The position numbers and the translations under genes were made by a program. DNA of 64,000 nt. It comes from Luteitalea sp. TBR-22 (GTDB lineage Bacteria; Acidobacteriota; Vicinamibacteria; Vicinamibacterales; Vicinamibacteraceae). Below the pieces are notes generated by a model. It was not told the origin of the DNA and did not search any database. It saw only the letters and a program-made list of their open reading frames with translations. Position 1 is the first letter of the stretch; the number at the start of each line of letters is the position of its first letter. This document shows, in pieces, positions 1-8,604 of this stretch. Where the stretch lies: assembly GCF_016865485.1 (NCBI RefSeq), contig NZ_AP024452.1, forward strand, positions 124,001-188,000, read 5' to 3'.

Positions 1-108
1 CTGTTCGTGGCCGTCAATGTCTACAACAGTTACGACAATCGACCTCCGAATCCGGCCGCCGAACGCAATGACATCGGCGTGGTCCTGTCGGTGGGGTGGA
101 CGTACTAG
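1..108 (+). CDS. C-terminal end of an outer-membrane beta-barrel protein (partial; DUF481-like)
   Basis: The window opens inside a reading frame that ends with TAG at 106-108. The 35 visible residues include YNSYDNRPPN and end in VVLSVGWTY. An alternating hydrophobic last strand with a terminal aromatic residue is the usual C-terminal signal of outer-membrane beta-barrels. The Asn-Ser-Tyr-Asp segment before it resembles the end of DUF481 proteins (salt-induced outer-membrane proteins). The 5' part lies outside the window, so the family is a guess from the tail only. The next gene is on the opposite strand and converges on this one. Confidence 0.5.
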   Translation: MFVAVNVYNSYDNRPPNPAAERNDIGVVLSVGWTY

Positions 109-199
109 CGGCGGGGCGCGAGCATGACCATGGCGCCCGTGCCGGCGCCCCCCTGGCATCGAAGGAACTCACACCTCGAGGCGACGACCGTCGCGTGAC

Positions 200-757
200 T
201 CACACGAGGCGCCGGTAGTGCATCGCCACCGCGCCGTTGTGGAGCGGTTGCGCCGAGATCAGCGCGAGCCGTCGGGTGGCCGGCAGCCCTGTCTCGTACA
301 GGGTGGGACCGTGGCCCGCAATCCTCGGATGGACGAGGAGCCGGTATTCGTCGATGAGGTCCAACCGATCGAGCGCGGTGGCGAGTCGGCCGCTGCCGAG
401 CAGCACGCCGCCGGGCGTCGCGTCCTTGAGCGCCTGCACGGCCGTGCCTAGATCGCCGGCGACGTGGTGGCTGTTCGTCCAGGGAAATGCGTGGCGAGTC
501 GACGACACCACGTACTTTGGCTTGGCCTCCAGCTTGACCGCCCACTCGCGCGTGGCCGGTGGCGCGTCCACGTCGCCGCGCGCGACGGCGGGCCAGTAGG
601 CCTCCATCATCTCGTAGGTGACGCGGCCCCACAGCATCGCCTCGCTCTCGTCCATGAGCCGCGTGTAGAACGCGTGCGTCTCATCGTCGGCAATCCCCTC
701 CTGGTGATCGACGCAGCCATCGAGGGTGACGTTCATGCTGAAGGTGAGCAGGCCCAT
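200..757 (-). CDS. Dihydrofolate reductase family protein (RibD C-terminal domain)
   Basis: This 185-residue soluble protein has the fold of the RibD C-terminal/DHFR-like family, probably an NADPH-dependent reductase of unknown substrate. The N-terminus MNVTLDGCVDH matches the family's S-x-(S/T)-L-D-G opening. A central LWGRVTYEMMEAYW segment is the usual G-R-x-T-Y-E-x-M motif, and LLGSGRLATALDRLDLIDE is the cofactor-binding Gly-rich loop followed by L-I-D-E. An AAGG-type ribosome binding site precedes the ATG at 757. The esterase gene upstream ends 9 bp before this start, so the two are probably co-transcribed. The family is clear; the physiological role is not. Confidence 0.85.
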   Translation of the reverse strand: MGLLTFSMNVTLDGCVDHQEGIADDETHAFYTRLMDESEAMLWGRVTYEMMEAYWPAVARGDVDAPPATREWAVKLEAKPKYVVSSTRHAFPWTNSHHVAGDLGTAVQALKDATPGGVLLGSGRLATALDRLDLIDEYRLLVHPRIAGHGPTLYETGLPATRRLALISAQPLHNGAVAMHYRRLV

Positions 758-766
758 GGTCGCCTT

Positions 767-1720
767 CTACTTACCTGTCTTGCTTGCCAGGAAGCCGTTC
801 ACGTCGAGCCAGTGGATGAAGGCGTCGAACCAGCGGTTGCTCGTGCGGTTCGGGTTGCCGAGACCGAAGCCGTGGCCGCCGTTCTGATAGAGGTGGAACT
901 CGACCGGCCGCCCCGCGTCGAACCACGACTTCACGACGCCGAACTGGCCACGGAACAGGAAGTCGTCGGTGGCGATGGCCGTGAACATCGGCGGCGCGTC
1001 CTTCGGCACGTCCACCGGCCCCATGCCGCCATAGATGGGACCGATGAACGCCAGCTTCATCGTCTTCGAGTTGAGCGTGCTGTGCATCGTGAGGCCCGCG
1101 CCCGCCGAGAAGCCGATCATGCCGATACGGCTGGTGTCGACGCCCCATTCCTTCGCCCGCGCGACGATCAACGCATACGCGGCCTCCGCATCCTGGAGTT
1201 GATTGGAGAGGTCCCAGCGCGGCGGCGCCGGCCGGGGAGCGCCCTCGCCGGCCCCAGCAGGTGGCGTTGCCGCGGCGAAGGTGCGCTCCATCGACGCCTT
1301 GAAGCCATCGAGCGACTCGGGCGTCGGCTGCAGTCGATACTTGAGCACGAAGGCGGCGATGCCCTTCGCATTGAGCGCCTCGGCCACCTCCCAGCCCTCG
1401 TTGCCCATCGAGAGCCACCGGAACCCGCCGCCAGGCGCCACGATCACCGCGGCGCCGTTTGCCGTCCCCGGCTTGGGCAGGAACGGCGTGAGGGTCGCCT
1501 TCGAGACGTTGCGCGCCATCGGGTCGCCCCACTGACGGAACCAGCTCTCCTGCGCGGTCTGTCCCTCGACGCCGCCGGTGCCGAGCGGAATCGCGTTGGG
1601 CTCGGGAGGAGCCGCGAGCGGGTAGATCGTGCCGTCCTGGGCGCTGGCAGGCGAGCCGAGCGCGAGCAGGCCGGCGAGCGCGGCCGCGCCGGCCACATTC
1701 GAAAGCGACGCCATGGTCAT
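767..1720 (-). CDS. Secreted alpha/beta hydrolase (acetylesterase/BD-FAE-like)
   Basis: This 317-residue protein starts with a Sec signal peptide (hydrophobic core about residues 8-24, ending SPASA-Q). It is followed by an alpha/beta-hydrolase domain with the oxyanion loop VIVAPGGGFRWLSMGNEGW near residue 90, the nucleophile elbow GFSAGAG with Ser205, and a terminal His in NGGHGFGLG. This pattern belongs to the group of xylan/acetyl esterases often annotated endo-1,4-beta-xylanase B-like. It probably deacylates plant or microbial polysaccharide in the periplasm or outside the cell. The start has a GGAGGA ribosome binding site. It lies 9 bp upstream of the RibD-like reductase gene. The exact substrate is inferred only. 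Confidence 0.85.
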   Translation of the reverse strand: MTMASLSNVAGAAALAGLLALGSPASAQDGTIYPLAAPPEPNAIPLGTGGVEGQTAQESWFRQWGDPMARNVSKATLTPFLPKPGTANGAAVIVAPGGGFRWLSMGNEGWEVAEALNAKGIAAFVLKYRLQPTPESLDGFKASMERTFAAATPPAGAGEGAPRPAPPRWDLSNQLQDAEAAYALIVARAKEWGVDTSRIGMIGFSAGAGLTMHSTLNSKTMKLAFIGPIYGGMGPVDVPKDAPPMFTAIATDDFLFRGQFGVVKSWFDAGRPVEFHLYQNGGHGFGLGNPNRTSNRWFDAFIHWLDVNGFLASKTGK

Positions 1721-1811
1721 GAGGTCCTCCAGGGATTCAGGTGCAGTCTACCCAAGTCGCACGGCACGCCCGAGAATTGCCTGAACCGGGCGTTCACGGC
1801 GTTCGCATATA

Positions 1812-3101
1812 GTGCGCTGCGTGCCAGCTCCCACACGCGTGCGGTACAAGGTCGTGGCGCTCGCCACGTGCCTGGCGGTGATCACGCACCTCGACCGCGC
1901 GTGCATCGCCACCTTGGCGCCGGGCATCATGCGCGACCTGGGCCTGACTACCGTGCAGATGGGGTACGTGTTCACGTCCTTCCAGCTGGCGTACGCGCTG
2001 TTCGAGATCCCCACGGCACGCTGGGCCGACCGCAAGGGCACCCGGCTGGTGCTCGCGCGCATCGTCGTGTGGTGGTCGCTCCTCACCGCCGCGACCGGCG
2101 CGGCCACGAGCTACGTCGGCCTGCTGACGACGCGATTCTTCTTCGGGGTCGGCGAGGCCGGCGCGTGGGGCTGCGTGGCGCGCACCTTCTCGCGGTGGAT
2201 TCCGAGGCGCGAGCGCGGCACGGTGCAGGGCATCTTCTTCGCGGGCGCCCACATGGTCGGCGGGCTCACCCCGGCGCTCGTGCTGTGGCTGCTGCAGTTC
2301 CTGTCGTGGCGACAGATCTTCGTGGCCTTCGGCATGCTGGGTTTCGTGTGGACGGCGGTCTGGCTGGCCTGGTTCCGCAACGATCCCGCGGAGCACCCCG
2401 GCGTCAACGCAGCGGAGCTGCAGGCCATCGTCGCCGACCGCTCGGCCGAGGCGGATCACCCGTCGGGCCTGAAGTACTGGCGGGCGCTCGCCCGAAGTCG
2501 GAACATGATCGCGCTCAGCATCATGTACATCCCGAACTGCATGATCTTCTACTTCTGCATCACGTGGCTGCCGACGTACCTGAGGCAACGCCACGGGTTC
2601 GAGGCGGCGAGCCTCGGCCTCTTCGCGGGTCTCCCGCTGATCGTCAGCATGCCCGGCGACCTGCTGGGCGGCGTGGTCACCGACCGCCTCGCGTCGCGCT
2701 TCGGGCTGCGCGCCGGTCGCTGCGGCCTCGGCGCCGTGTCGTACCTGGTCGCCGGCGCGGCGCTGGTGTTGGCAGCGCGGTCATCGTCGCCCGTCGCGGC
2801 GGCGGTCCTGATCGCCGTTGCCACCGGCATGACGATGTTCACGCTGGGTGCGGCGTGGGCGACGGTGATCGAGGTCGGCCGCAACCAGGTGGGCGTTGTC
2901 GGCGCGACGATGAACTCGGTCGGCAACCTGGCGGCGATGCTCAATCCGTTGATCGTCGCGTACTCGGTGCAATGGTTCGGCAACTGGAACGTGCCGCTGT
3001 ACCTGATGGGCCTCCTGTTCCTGCTCGGCGCGGCGTGCTGGCTCGTGGTCGATCCCGAACGCGCGGTGTTCGACGAGACTGCGCTCGCTCATCCGTCGTG
3101 A
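1812..3101 (+). CDS. MFS transporter, ACS (anion:cation symporter) type
   Basis: This 429-residue membrane protein has about 12 predicted helices. The first loop carries [19 protein letters not shown] and the inter-helix motif RWADRKGTR (G-x-x-x-D-R-x-G-x-R). The region [21 protein letters not shown] matches the G-x-x-E-A sequence typical of the hexuronate/glucarate (ExuT/GudP) branch of the major facilitator superfamily. Import of an organic or sugar acid is therefore likely, but the substrate is not proved. The start is a GTG at 1812. It stands alone between the esterase (divergent) and the DinB gene, which begins 75 bp after its stop. Confidence 0.85.
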   Translation: MRCVPAPTRVRYKVVALATCLAVITHLDRACIATLAPGIMRDLGLTTVQMGYVFTSFQLAYALFEIPTARWADRKGTRLVLARIVVWWSLLTAATGAATSYVGLLTTRFFFGVGEAGAWGCVARTFSRWIPRRERGTVQGIFFAGAHMVGGLTPALVLWLLQFLSWRQIFVAFGMLGFVWTAVWLAWFRNDPAEHPGVNAAELQAIVADRSAEADHPSGLKYWRALARSRNMIALSIMYIPNCMIFYFCITWLPTYLRQRHGFEAASLGLFAGLPLIVSMPGDLLGGVVTDRLASRFGLRAGRCGLGAVSYLVAGAALVLAARSSSPVAAAVLIAVATGMTMFTLGAAWATVIEVGRNQVGVVGATMNSVGNLAAMLNPLIVAYSVQWFGNWNVPLYLMGLLFLLGAACWLVVDPERAVFDETALAHPS

Positions 3102-3176
3102 CGCCGTCATGCACCCCTTGACATGGGGGCGAAGACAAGGCGAATATCCGTCCTCACTCGATTCCGTGGAGGACGC

Positions 3177-3662
3177 ATGGCCAGCACGAACACACCCCAC
3201 CCGACCTCGTTCATCTCGACGGATGCACTGCTCGAGCATTGGCAGGGGCACCGCCGACTGACGCGGCGAGTCATCGAGCTGTTCCCGGACGACCAGCTGT
3301 TCACGTTCTCGATCGGCGGGATGAGGACGTTCGGGGAACTCGCCAACGAACTGCTCGGCATGGCCGGACCGATGGCCCACGGGTTGGCGACGCTCGAGTG
3401 GGGCGGGTACGCGCCCCCGAAGGCGACGTCGAAGGCCGAGATCCTCCGGCTGTGGGACGAGAGCACGACGAAGATCAGCGAGTTCTGGGCGCAGATCCCC
3501 GGTGAGCGGTTCCAGGAGACGCTGACCTCGTTCGGCCAGTACACCGGCCCGGGCTACTGGCAGGTGCTCTACATCGTGGACAACGAGATTCACCACCGCG
3601 GGCAGGGCTATGTCTACCTGCGCGCGCTGGGCATCGAACCGCCTCCCTTCTGGGAGCGGTGA
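3177..3662 (+). CDS. DinB family protein (putative metal-dependent four-helix enzyme)
   Basis: The ATG at 3177 is preceded by GTGGAGGA with good spacing, and gives a 161-residue protein. An open frame continues upstream to 3123 but lacks a ribosome binding site. The protein has the four-helix DinB/YfiT-like pattern with three helix-borne histidines: LEHWQGHR near the N-terminus, MAGPMAHGL in the middle and NEIHHRGQGYVYLRALGI at the end. These would bind one divalent metal. Members include thiol transferases and damage-inducible proteins of unknown substrate, so no reaction is assigned. Confidence 0.8.
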   Translation: MASTNTPHPTSFISTDALLEHWQGHRRLTRRVIELFPDDQLFTFSIGGMRTFGELANELLGMAGPMAHGLATLEWGGYAPPKATSKAEILRLWDESTTKISEFWAQIPGERFQETLTSFGQYTGPGYWQVLYIVDNEIHHRGQGYVYLRALGIEPPPFWER

Positions 3663-3701
3663 CGCGGGCCCGCACACGGCACGCCGAGCCCGGCGAGTCG
3701 C

Positions 3702-4523
3702 TCACCGCTGACAGGTGGGGCAGTAGAACGTCGACCGGCCGGCCTGCACGATCCGCCGGATGGTGCCGTCGCAGCCCGCTTTCGGGCAGGGCTCGCCGGC
3801 ACGGTCGTACACCCGGAAGCGCGCGTCGCGGTACGTGGGCTGCAGTTGGCGGGCCACCGCCGTCGTCAGCACCGCCTTGATGGCTGCGACGAGTGCGCGT
3901 GCGGTGGGCCGGGGCGCGCCGCGCGGCGTCGCGATCGTGGAGGCGCGGCGACGCGGCGACAGGCCGGCGCGATGCAGTGCCTCGACGACGTAGATGTTGC
4001 CGAGGCCGGCCACCACGCGTTGATCGAGCAGGGCTGCCTTGAGTGGCGCCTTGCGGCCGGCACAGGCGCGGGCCAGCGCCTCCGTATCGAAGTCGTCCGA
4101 CAACGGCTCGGGTCCCAGTGTGCGCAGTGCGTCCGGCCCGTCGTCGCCGCGCGCCAGCAGGTCCATCGACCCGAAGCGGCGCGGATCGGTGAACGTGACG
4201 ATGGCGCCCGAGGACATCTCGAACACGACGTGATCATGCAGGCCGGGTGGCACCCTGTCGTCCTCGCCGGGACGCTCGACCCTGAAGTCGCCGGACATCC
4301 CGAGGTGCATCACCAGCACCTCGCCGGTCGACAGGGGCAGCCGCAGGTACTTGGCGCGGCGCTCGACGTCGAGCACCGTGGCGTCGGTCAGCCTGGCCGT
4401 GAAGTCGGGCGGGAACGCGCGCCGGAGATTGGCGCGACGCAGCAACACGCGCTCGAACCGCGCGTCCTTCATGGCCGGCGTCAGCAACCGACGCGCCGCC
4501 TCGACCTCAGGCAGTTCGGGCAC
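3702..4523 (-). CDS. mutM: Formamidopyrimidine-DNA glycosylase (Fpg/MutM)
   Basis: This 273-residue base-excision repair enzyme removes 8-oxoguanine and formamidopyrimidines and nicks the abasic site. The start MPELPEVE supplies the catalytic Pro2 and Glu3; Lys58 in RRAKYLRL is the conserved recognition lysine. A helix-two-turn-helix region follows, with VAGLGNIYVVEALHRAGL (about 165-190). The C-terminus is an intact zinc finger (CPKAGC ... YCPTC) ending QR. Length and motifs are those of a complete bacterial MutM. It is convergent with the DinB gene (39 bp between stops) and divergent from the small membrane protein gene at 4556. Confidence 0.97.
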   Translation of the reverse strand: MPELPEVEAARRLLTPAMKDARFERVLLRRANLRRAFPPDFTARLTDATVLDVERRAKYLRLPLSTGEVLVMHLGMSGDFRVERPGEDDRVPPGLHDHVVFEMSSGAIVTFTDPRRFGSMDLLARGDDGPDALRTLGPEPLSDDFDTEALARACAGRKAPLKAALLDQRVVAGLGNIYVVEALHRAGLSPRRRASTIATPRGAPRPTARALVAAIKAVLTTAVARQLQPTYRDARFRVYDRAGEPCPKAGCDGTIRRIVQAGRSTFYCPTCQR

Positions 4524-4555
4524 GAATCGACGCTACCACACCGTACAGTAGGGGT

Positions 4556-4945
4556 ATGGCGAGGATACGTTCGTGGCAGGCGCGGCTGTTGTGGATCGAC
4601 TGCACCGCCGGCGCACTCGTCGGTGTTTTCCTGCTGCTGCTCAGCCCGTGGCTCGCCCGCCTGTACGGGCTCCCGCTCGGTCTGCTTCGGGTCAACGCCG
4701 CCGCCAACCTGCTCTACGCTTCGTACTCGTTCTCGCTTGCGCGTCGAGCCGGGCGGCCGATGCGGCTGCTCGTCCTGCTGGTCTGCGCGAATGCCGCGTG
4801 GAGCGTCGTCTGCCTGGCGCTGGTCGTCCGTTACTGGCACGACGCCAGCGGCCTCGGCGTTGCGACACTCGTCGGCGAGTCGCTGTTCGTCGGTGGCCTG
4901 GCGGCGCTCGAATGGCGGCATCGACACACGCTGGCCCGCGGCTGA
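4556..4945 (+). CDS. Small four-helix inner-membrane protein, unknown function
   Basis: This 129-residue protein is made almost entirely of hydrophobic segments: about residues 13-33 (AGALVGVFLLLLSPWLARLY), 40-60, 70-92 and 98-115. Loops such as RRAGRP are positively charged. This suggests four membrane spans and no soluble domain. The layout resembles short DoxX-like or unnamed membrane families, but no diagnostic motif is visible. It starts 32 bp from the divergent mutM start, so the two share a promoter region. I do not recognise a specific function. Confidence 0.7.
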   Translation: MARIRSWQARLLWIDCTAGALVGVFLLLLSPWLARLYGLPLGLLRVNAAANLLYASYSFSLARRAGRPMRLLVLLVCANAAWSVVCLALVVRYWHDASGLGVATLVGESLFVGGLAALEWRHRHTLARG

Positions 4946-5002
4946 CCGTCGGCCCGTGACGCTGGGCGACGGCCCGCCGACGTGTGACACTAGCCGTCAC
5001 CC

Positions 5003-6754
5003 ATGACGACTCGCGTGCACCACCTTGTGGCCGCGGTGTGCCTGATCGTGATCGCCGGCAGCCTGGTGTCGGGCCAGGCGAGTCGACCGGAGCCGGTCAC
5101 CATCCACGTCGACACGACCAACCGACTCGGGCCGATGCACCCGTTCTGGGCCTGGTTCGGCCACGACGAGCCGAACTACACGTACACCCCGAACGGCCGG
5201 AAGCTGTTGTCGTCACTCCAGGAGCTGAGTCCGGTGCCGGTGTTCATGCGGGTCCACAACCTGCTGACCTCGGGCGACGGCACGGCCGCCCTCAAGTGGG
5301 GGTCGACCAACGTCTACAGCGAAGACGCGGCGGGCCGGGCCGTGTACGACTGGACGATCCTCGATCGGATCATCGACACCTATCGGGCCCGCGGCATCAG
5401 GCCTTTCGTGCAGCTCGGGTTCATGCCGGAGGCCTTGTCGTCGGCGCCGCCGGGGATTCCCTATCGCCACTTCTGGAAGCCGGGCGACCCCTACAACGAC
5501 ATCTACACGGGCTGGACCTACGCGCCGAAGGACTACGCGAAATGGGAAGCCCTCTGTCACGAAGTCACGCGCCACTTCGTCAGCCGGTACGGACGCGCCG
5601 AGGTCGAGCGCTGGTGGTTCGAGCTGTGGAACGAGCCCGACATCGGCTACTGGAGCGGATCGGTCGGCCCGTCCTCCCGGACCGACCCGCTGGCGACCGA
5701 GAAGCAGAAGGCGCGGCGTGAGGAGTTCGAGAAGCTGTACGACTTCACCGTGGAAGGCGTGCGCCGGGCGCTGCCGACGGCACGCATCGGCGGCCCCGAG
5801 GTCACCGGCGGCGCGCAGGGCATGCTCCGCAGCTTCCTGCAGCACACGTCTTCCGGCACCAACCACGCGACAGGACGCACCGGCACGCCACTCGACGTCA
5901 TCACCTTCCACGCCAAGGGGAGCCCGACCTTCGTCGACAACCGCGTGCGGATGGGCGTGGCCAACCACCTGCGCAGCATCGACGCGCACTTCTCGGTCGT
6001 TCGGGAGTTCCCCATGTACGCGAAGACGCCGCTGGTGATCGGCGAGTCCGATCCGGAGGGATGCGCGGCCTGCGGTGTCACCCACTATCCGCAGAACGGC
6101 TACCGCAACGGCACGATGTTCCCGACCTACACGGCCCTGCAGATCGCGCGCACCTACGAGCTTGCCGACCTGCACGGCGTCAACCTGCTCGGGGCCGTCA
6201 CGTGGGCGTTCCTGTTCGAGGACCAGCGCTGGTTCGACGGGTTCCGTGACCTGGCCACCAACGGCATCGCCAAGCCGGTCCTGAACACGTTCCGCATGCT
6301 CGGCCAGATGTCGGGCGATCGCGTCAAGGCCGTGAGCTCGGCCGGCCTCACCGTCGAGCAGATCCGCGACCAGGGCGTTCGCGGCGCGCCCGACATCTCG
6401 GCGCTCGCGGCGCGCTCGGCACGTTCGGCCACCGTCCTGATCTGGAACTACCACGACGATGACCTGCCGGCGCCTGCGGCGGCGGTCACGCTGACCCTCG
6501 AGGGCCTGCCGGCCGGGCGCGCCACCGTCTCGCACATGCGCATCGACGAGACCCACAGCAACTCGTATGCGGCCTGGCTGCAGATGGGCTCACCGCAATC
6601 TCCGACAGCCGCTCAGTTGGCGACCCTCGAGCGGGCCAGCGCGTTGCAGCCCCTGCGGCCGCCGCGCCAGGTGCGGATCGACCAGCGCGGGCGCGTCACC
6701 GAGACCTTCGACCTGCCCCGCAAGAGCGTGTCGTTCGTGAAGGTGAGCTGGTAG
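5003..6754 (+). CDS. Glycoside hydrolase family 39-like (beta-xylosidase type), secreted
   Basis: This 583-residue protein has a Sec signal peptide (residues 1-25, ending SGQA) and a TIM-barrel catalytic domain. The acid/base glutamate is Glu211 in WWFELWNEPDIGYWSG, the hallmark W-N-E-P of GH39/clan A enzymes. A second candidate, Glu348 in LVIGESDPEG, is in the right place for the nucleophile. The C-terminal 120 residues look like a beta-sandwich (TVLIWNYHDDDLP ... KSVSFVKVSW), as in GH39 xylosidases. It probably releases xylose or related sugars from plant polysaccharide outside the cytoplasm. The exact linkage is inferred. It appears to be a single-gene unit. Confidence 0.88.
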   Translation: MTTRVHHLVAAVCLIVIAGSLVSGQASRPEPVTIHVDTTNRLGPMHPFWAWFGHDEPNYTYTPNGRKLLSSLQELSPVPVFMRVHNLLTSGDGTAALKWGSTNVYSEDAAGRAVYDWTILDRIIDTYRARGIRPFVQLGFMPEALSSAPPGIPYRHFWKPGDPYNDIYTGWTYAPKDYAKWEALCHEVTRHFVSRYGRAEVERWWFELWNEPDIGYWSGSVGPSSRTDPLATEKQKARREEFEKLYDFTVEGVRRALPTARIGGPEVTGGAQGMLRSFLQHTSSGTNHATGRTGTPLDVITFHAKGSPTFVDNRVRMGVANHLRSIDAHFSVVREFPMYAKTPLVIGESDPEGCAACGVTHYPQNGYRNGTMFPTYTALQIARTYELADLHGVNLLGAVTWAFLFEDQRWFDGFRDLATNGIAKPVLNTFRMLGQMSGDRVKAVSSAGLTVEQIRDQGVRGAPDISALAARSARSATVLIWNYHDDDLPAPAAAVTLTLEGLPAGRATVSHMRIDETHSNSYAAWLQMGSPQSPTAAQLATLERASALQPLRPPRQVRIDQRGRVTETFDLPRKSVSFVKVSW

Positions 6755-6931
6755 CGTCAGCCTCGGACCTTGCCGCGACCGCGCGCATGGTTTACCGTGG
6801 CGACTGGCGCGTGCAGGGCGCCACCCGTCCGCGGGAAGGGCCGCGCCCACCTGTCAGTACGTCGAAGGTCCACAACGCCGACTTTCTTCAGCCCAAGTGC
6901 GGACGCGGGCGCCAGGTGAAGGAGGTCGTCC

Positions 6932-8449
6932 GTGTCCACGCCCGTCCCCCCGTCCGTTTCTTTCAACCTCGAGCAGCAGCGCAAGCGCGCAAAGGATCTG
7001 CTGCGCGCGGCGCGCGCCGGTGATTCTGAGGCCCTCGCACGCCTGAGTGCCGGCAGGCGCCAGGCGGCAGGCGAGTCGCCGCGCCTCGCGTTGGCCGATG
7101 CCCAGTACGTGGTCGCCCGAGAGGCGGGATACCCGTCGTGGCCGAAGCTGGTCGCCGCCGCGCACGCGGGAGATGTCGCCGCGTTCAAGGACGCCGTGCG
7201 CGCCGCCGATGTGCCCCGCGCACGCCACCTGCTCGCCTCGCGCCACGTGCGTGCGGTCGTCAACGAACCGTTGTTCGATTTCGGCCAGCGCGCTGCGCAC
7301 GTCGCGGCGGGCCACGAGGGGATGCTCGGGGCGCTGATCGACGCCGGCGCCGACCTGAACCTGCGGAGCGCGTGGCAGAACGGGCCCTACACCGTGCTCG
7401 ACAACGCCACCGAGTCGACCGCGTCGTACCTGCTCGCACGGGGAGCGACGCTGACCCCGCACGTCGCGGCGCGACTGGGCTGGCTCGATCGGCTGCGGGC
7501 ACTGCTCGACGCCGACGCGACGCTCGTCCACGCGCGTGGCGGCGACGGCCAGCAGCCGCTGCACCAGGCGCGCACGATCGCGATCGCCGACCTGCTCCTC
7601 GAACGTGGCGCCGACATCGACGCGCGCTGCATCGACCACAAGTCGACACCTGCGCAGTACGCGCTCGGCGATCGACCCGAGGTGTGTCGCCACCTCCTCG
7701 CGCGCGGCGCGACGCCCGACATCTTCATGGCGGCGCGGCTCGGCGACGTCGAACTCGCGACGCGCCTGATCGCCGCCGAGCCATCGTGCCTCGAGGCTCG
7801 GATCAACGAGCCCGGTTACGCGCTGGTGCCGCCGTTCAACAGCTACTGCTGGTCGCTGGGCTTCGGGCTGTCGCCGCACGATGTCGCGCGCAGGTTCGGT
7901 CAGACCGCCGTCGCCGTGCTGCTCGACGCATCGAGTCCCCGCCGGGTGCGGCTGCTCAGCGCGCTGCTCGCAGTCGACGAGGCGGCGGTCGACGCCATCC
8001 TGGCCAGCGATCCCGGGCTCCTTTCCGGCTTGTCCAGGGAGGATCATGGTCGCCTGGCACACGCCATCTTCCACGAGCACTTCGCGGCGGCGTCGCTGAT
8101 GCTGCGCGTCGGGTTCGATCCGATGGCGCCCGGCATCGATGGCGGCTCCGCGCTGCATGCGGCGTGCTGGGTGGGCAACGTGGCGATGGTCGAGCGCCTG
8201 CTTGGGCGCGGCGGCGTGCCGCTCGACCTGCGTGATCCCGTGCACCAGAGCCCGCCCCTCGGCTGGGCGGCGTTCGGCTCGGTGCACCGACGGGCTCGCG
8301 GCGCGGACTACCCCGGCGTGATCGATCGTCTCGTGGCGGCCGGCGCCGACATCCACGCCGTCGGCAACGTCAGGGGCATGTCCCTGCTGGAGATGGCCGC
8401 GGGCGACCCGGCCACGCAGGAAGCACTGCGGCGCCACGGCGCAAGGTAG
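6932..8449 (+). CDS. Ankyrin-repeat protein with N-terminal helical domain (paralogue of the gene at 49326)
   Basis: A strong AAGGAGG ribosome binding site lies 7 nt before the GTG at 6932. The 505-residue product opens with a helical segment, SFNLEQQRKRAKDLLRAARA, followed by AREAGYPSWPKLVAA. Then come about 9-10 ankyrin repeats, for example DFGQRAAHVAAGHEGMLGAL, GALIDAGADLN and GGSALHAACWVGNVAMVERL. There is no signal peptide or membrane segment, so it is probably cytoplasmic. Ankyrin arrays mediate protein contacts, and no enzymatic domain is visible. The same N-terminal module (LK/R-QxAKxLLRxARAGDxEAL) begins the ankyrin protein at 49326-50897, so the two are paralogues. Confidence 0.85.
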   Translation: MSTPVPPSVSFNLEQQRKRAKDLLRAARAGDSEALARLSAGRRQAAGESPRLALADAQYVVAREAGYPSWPKLVAAAHAGDVAAFKDAVRAADVPRARHLLASRHVRAVVNEPLFDFGQRAAHVAAGHEGMLGALIDAGADLNLRSAWQNGPYTVLDNATESTASYLLARGATLTPHVAARLGWLDRLRALLDADATLVHARGGDGQQPLHQARTIAIADLLLERGADIDARCIDHKSTPAQYALGDRPEVCRHLLARGATPDIFMAARLGDVELATRLIAAEPSCLEARINEPGYALVPPFNSYCWSLGFGLSPHDVARRFGQTAVAVLLDASSPRRVRLLSALLAVDEAAVDAILASDPGLLSGLSREDHGRLAHAIFHEHFAAASLMLRVGFDPMAPGIDGGSALHAACWVGNVAMVERLLGRGGVPLDLRDPVHQSPPLGWAAFGSVHRRARGADYPGVIDRLVAAGADIHAVGNVRGMSLLEMAAGDPATQEALRRHGAR

Positions 8450-8604
8450 GCCCGACATCGACGTCTCGCAACGCTCGCCAGCATGTCGTCGAGCATGCGT
8501 GTGACGCGACCGGGGGTGGCGGGCTGCTGTCGATCGATCAGTCGGGCGACGAGCGCGTGCTGGGCGAGCACGCGCTCCACCCGCATGCATCCCGGCCAGG
8601 CCAT
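8308..8604 (-). CDS. Possible small ORF coupled to yqgE (98 aa, doubtful)
   Basis: The yqgE stop codon and an ATG share a base (TAATG at 8602-8606), the classical arrangement for translational coupling. The first ~54 residues read like a helical protein (RVERVLAQHALVARLIDRQQ, then TRMLDDMLASVARR). From about residue 55 the frame runs antisense to the end of the ankyrin gene and looks like compositional shadow. It could be a genuine short protein with a long antisense tail, a frameshifted remnant, or chance. No family is recognised. Confidence 0.3.
   Translation of the reverse strand: MAWPGCMRVERVLAQHALVARLIDRQQPATPGRVTRMLDDMLASVARRRCRAYLAPWRRSASCVAGSPAAISSRDMPLTLPTAWMSAPAATRRSITPG

Noticed and set aside
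464-3121. Very long plus-strand open frame opposite the reductase and esterase genes
   Set aside because: It is Arg/Ala/His-rich with no domain, runs antisense to two clear genes and into the MFS gene in another frame. It is a compositional shadow of GC-rich DNA.
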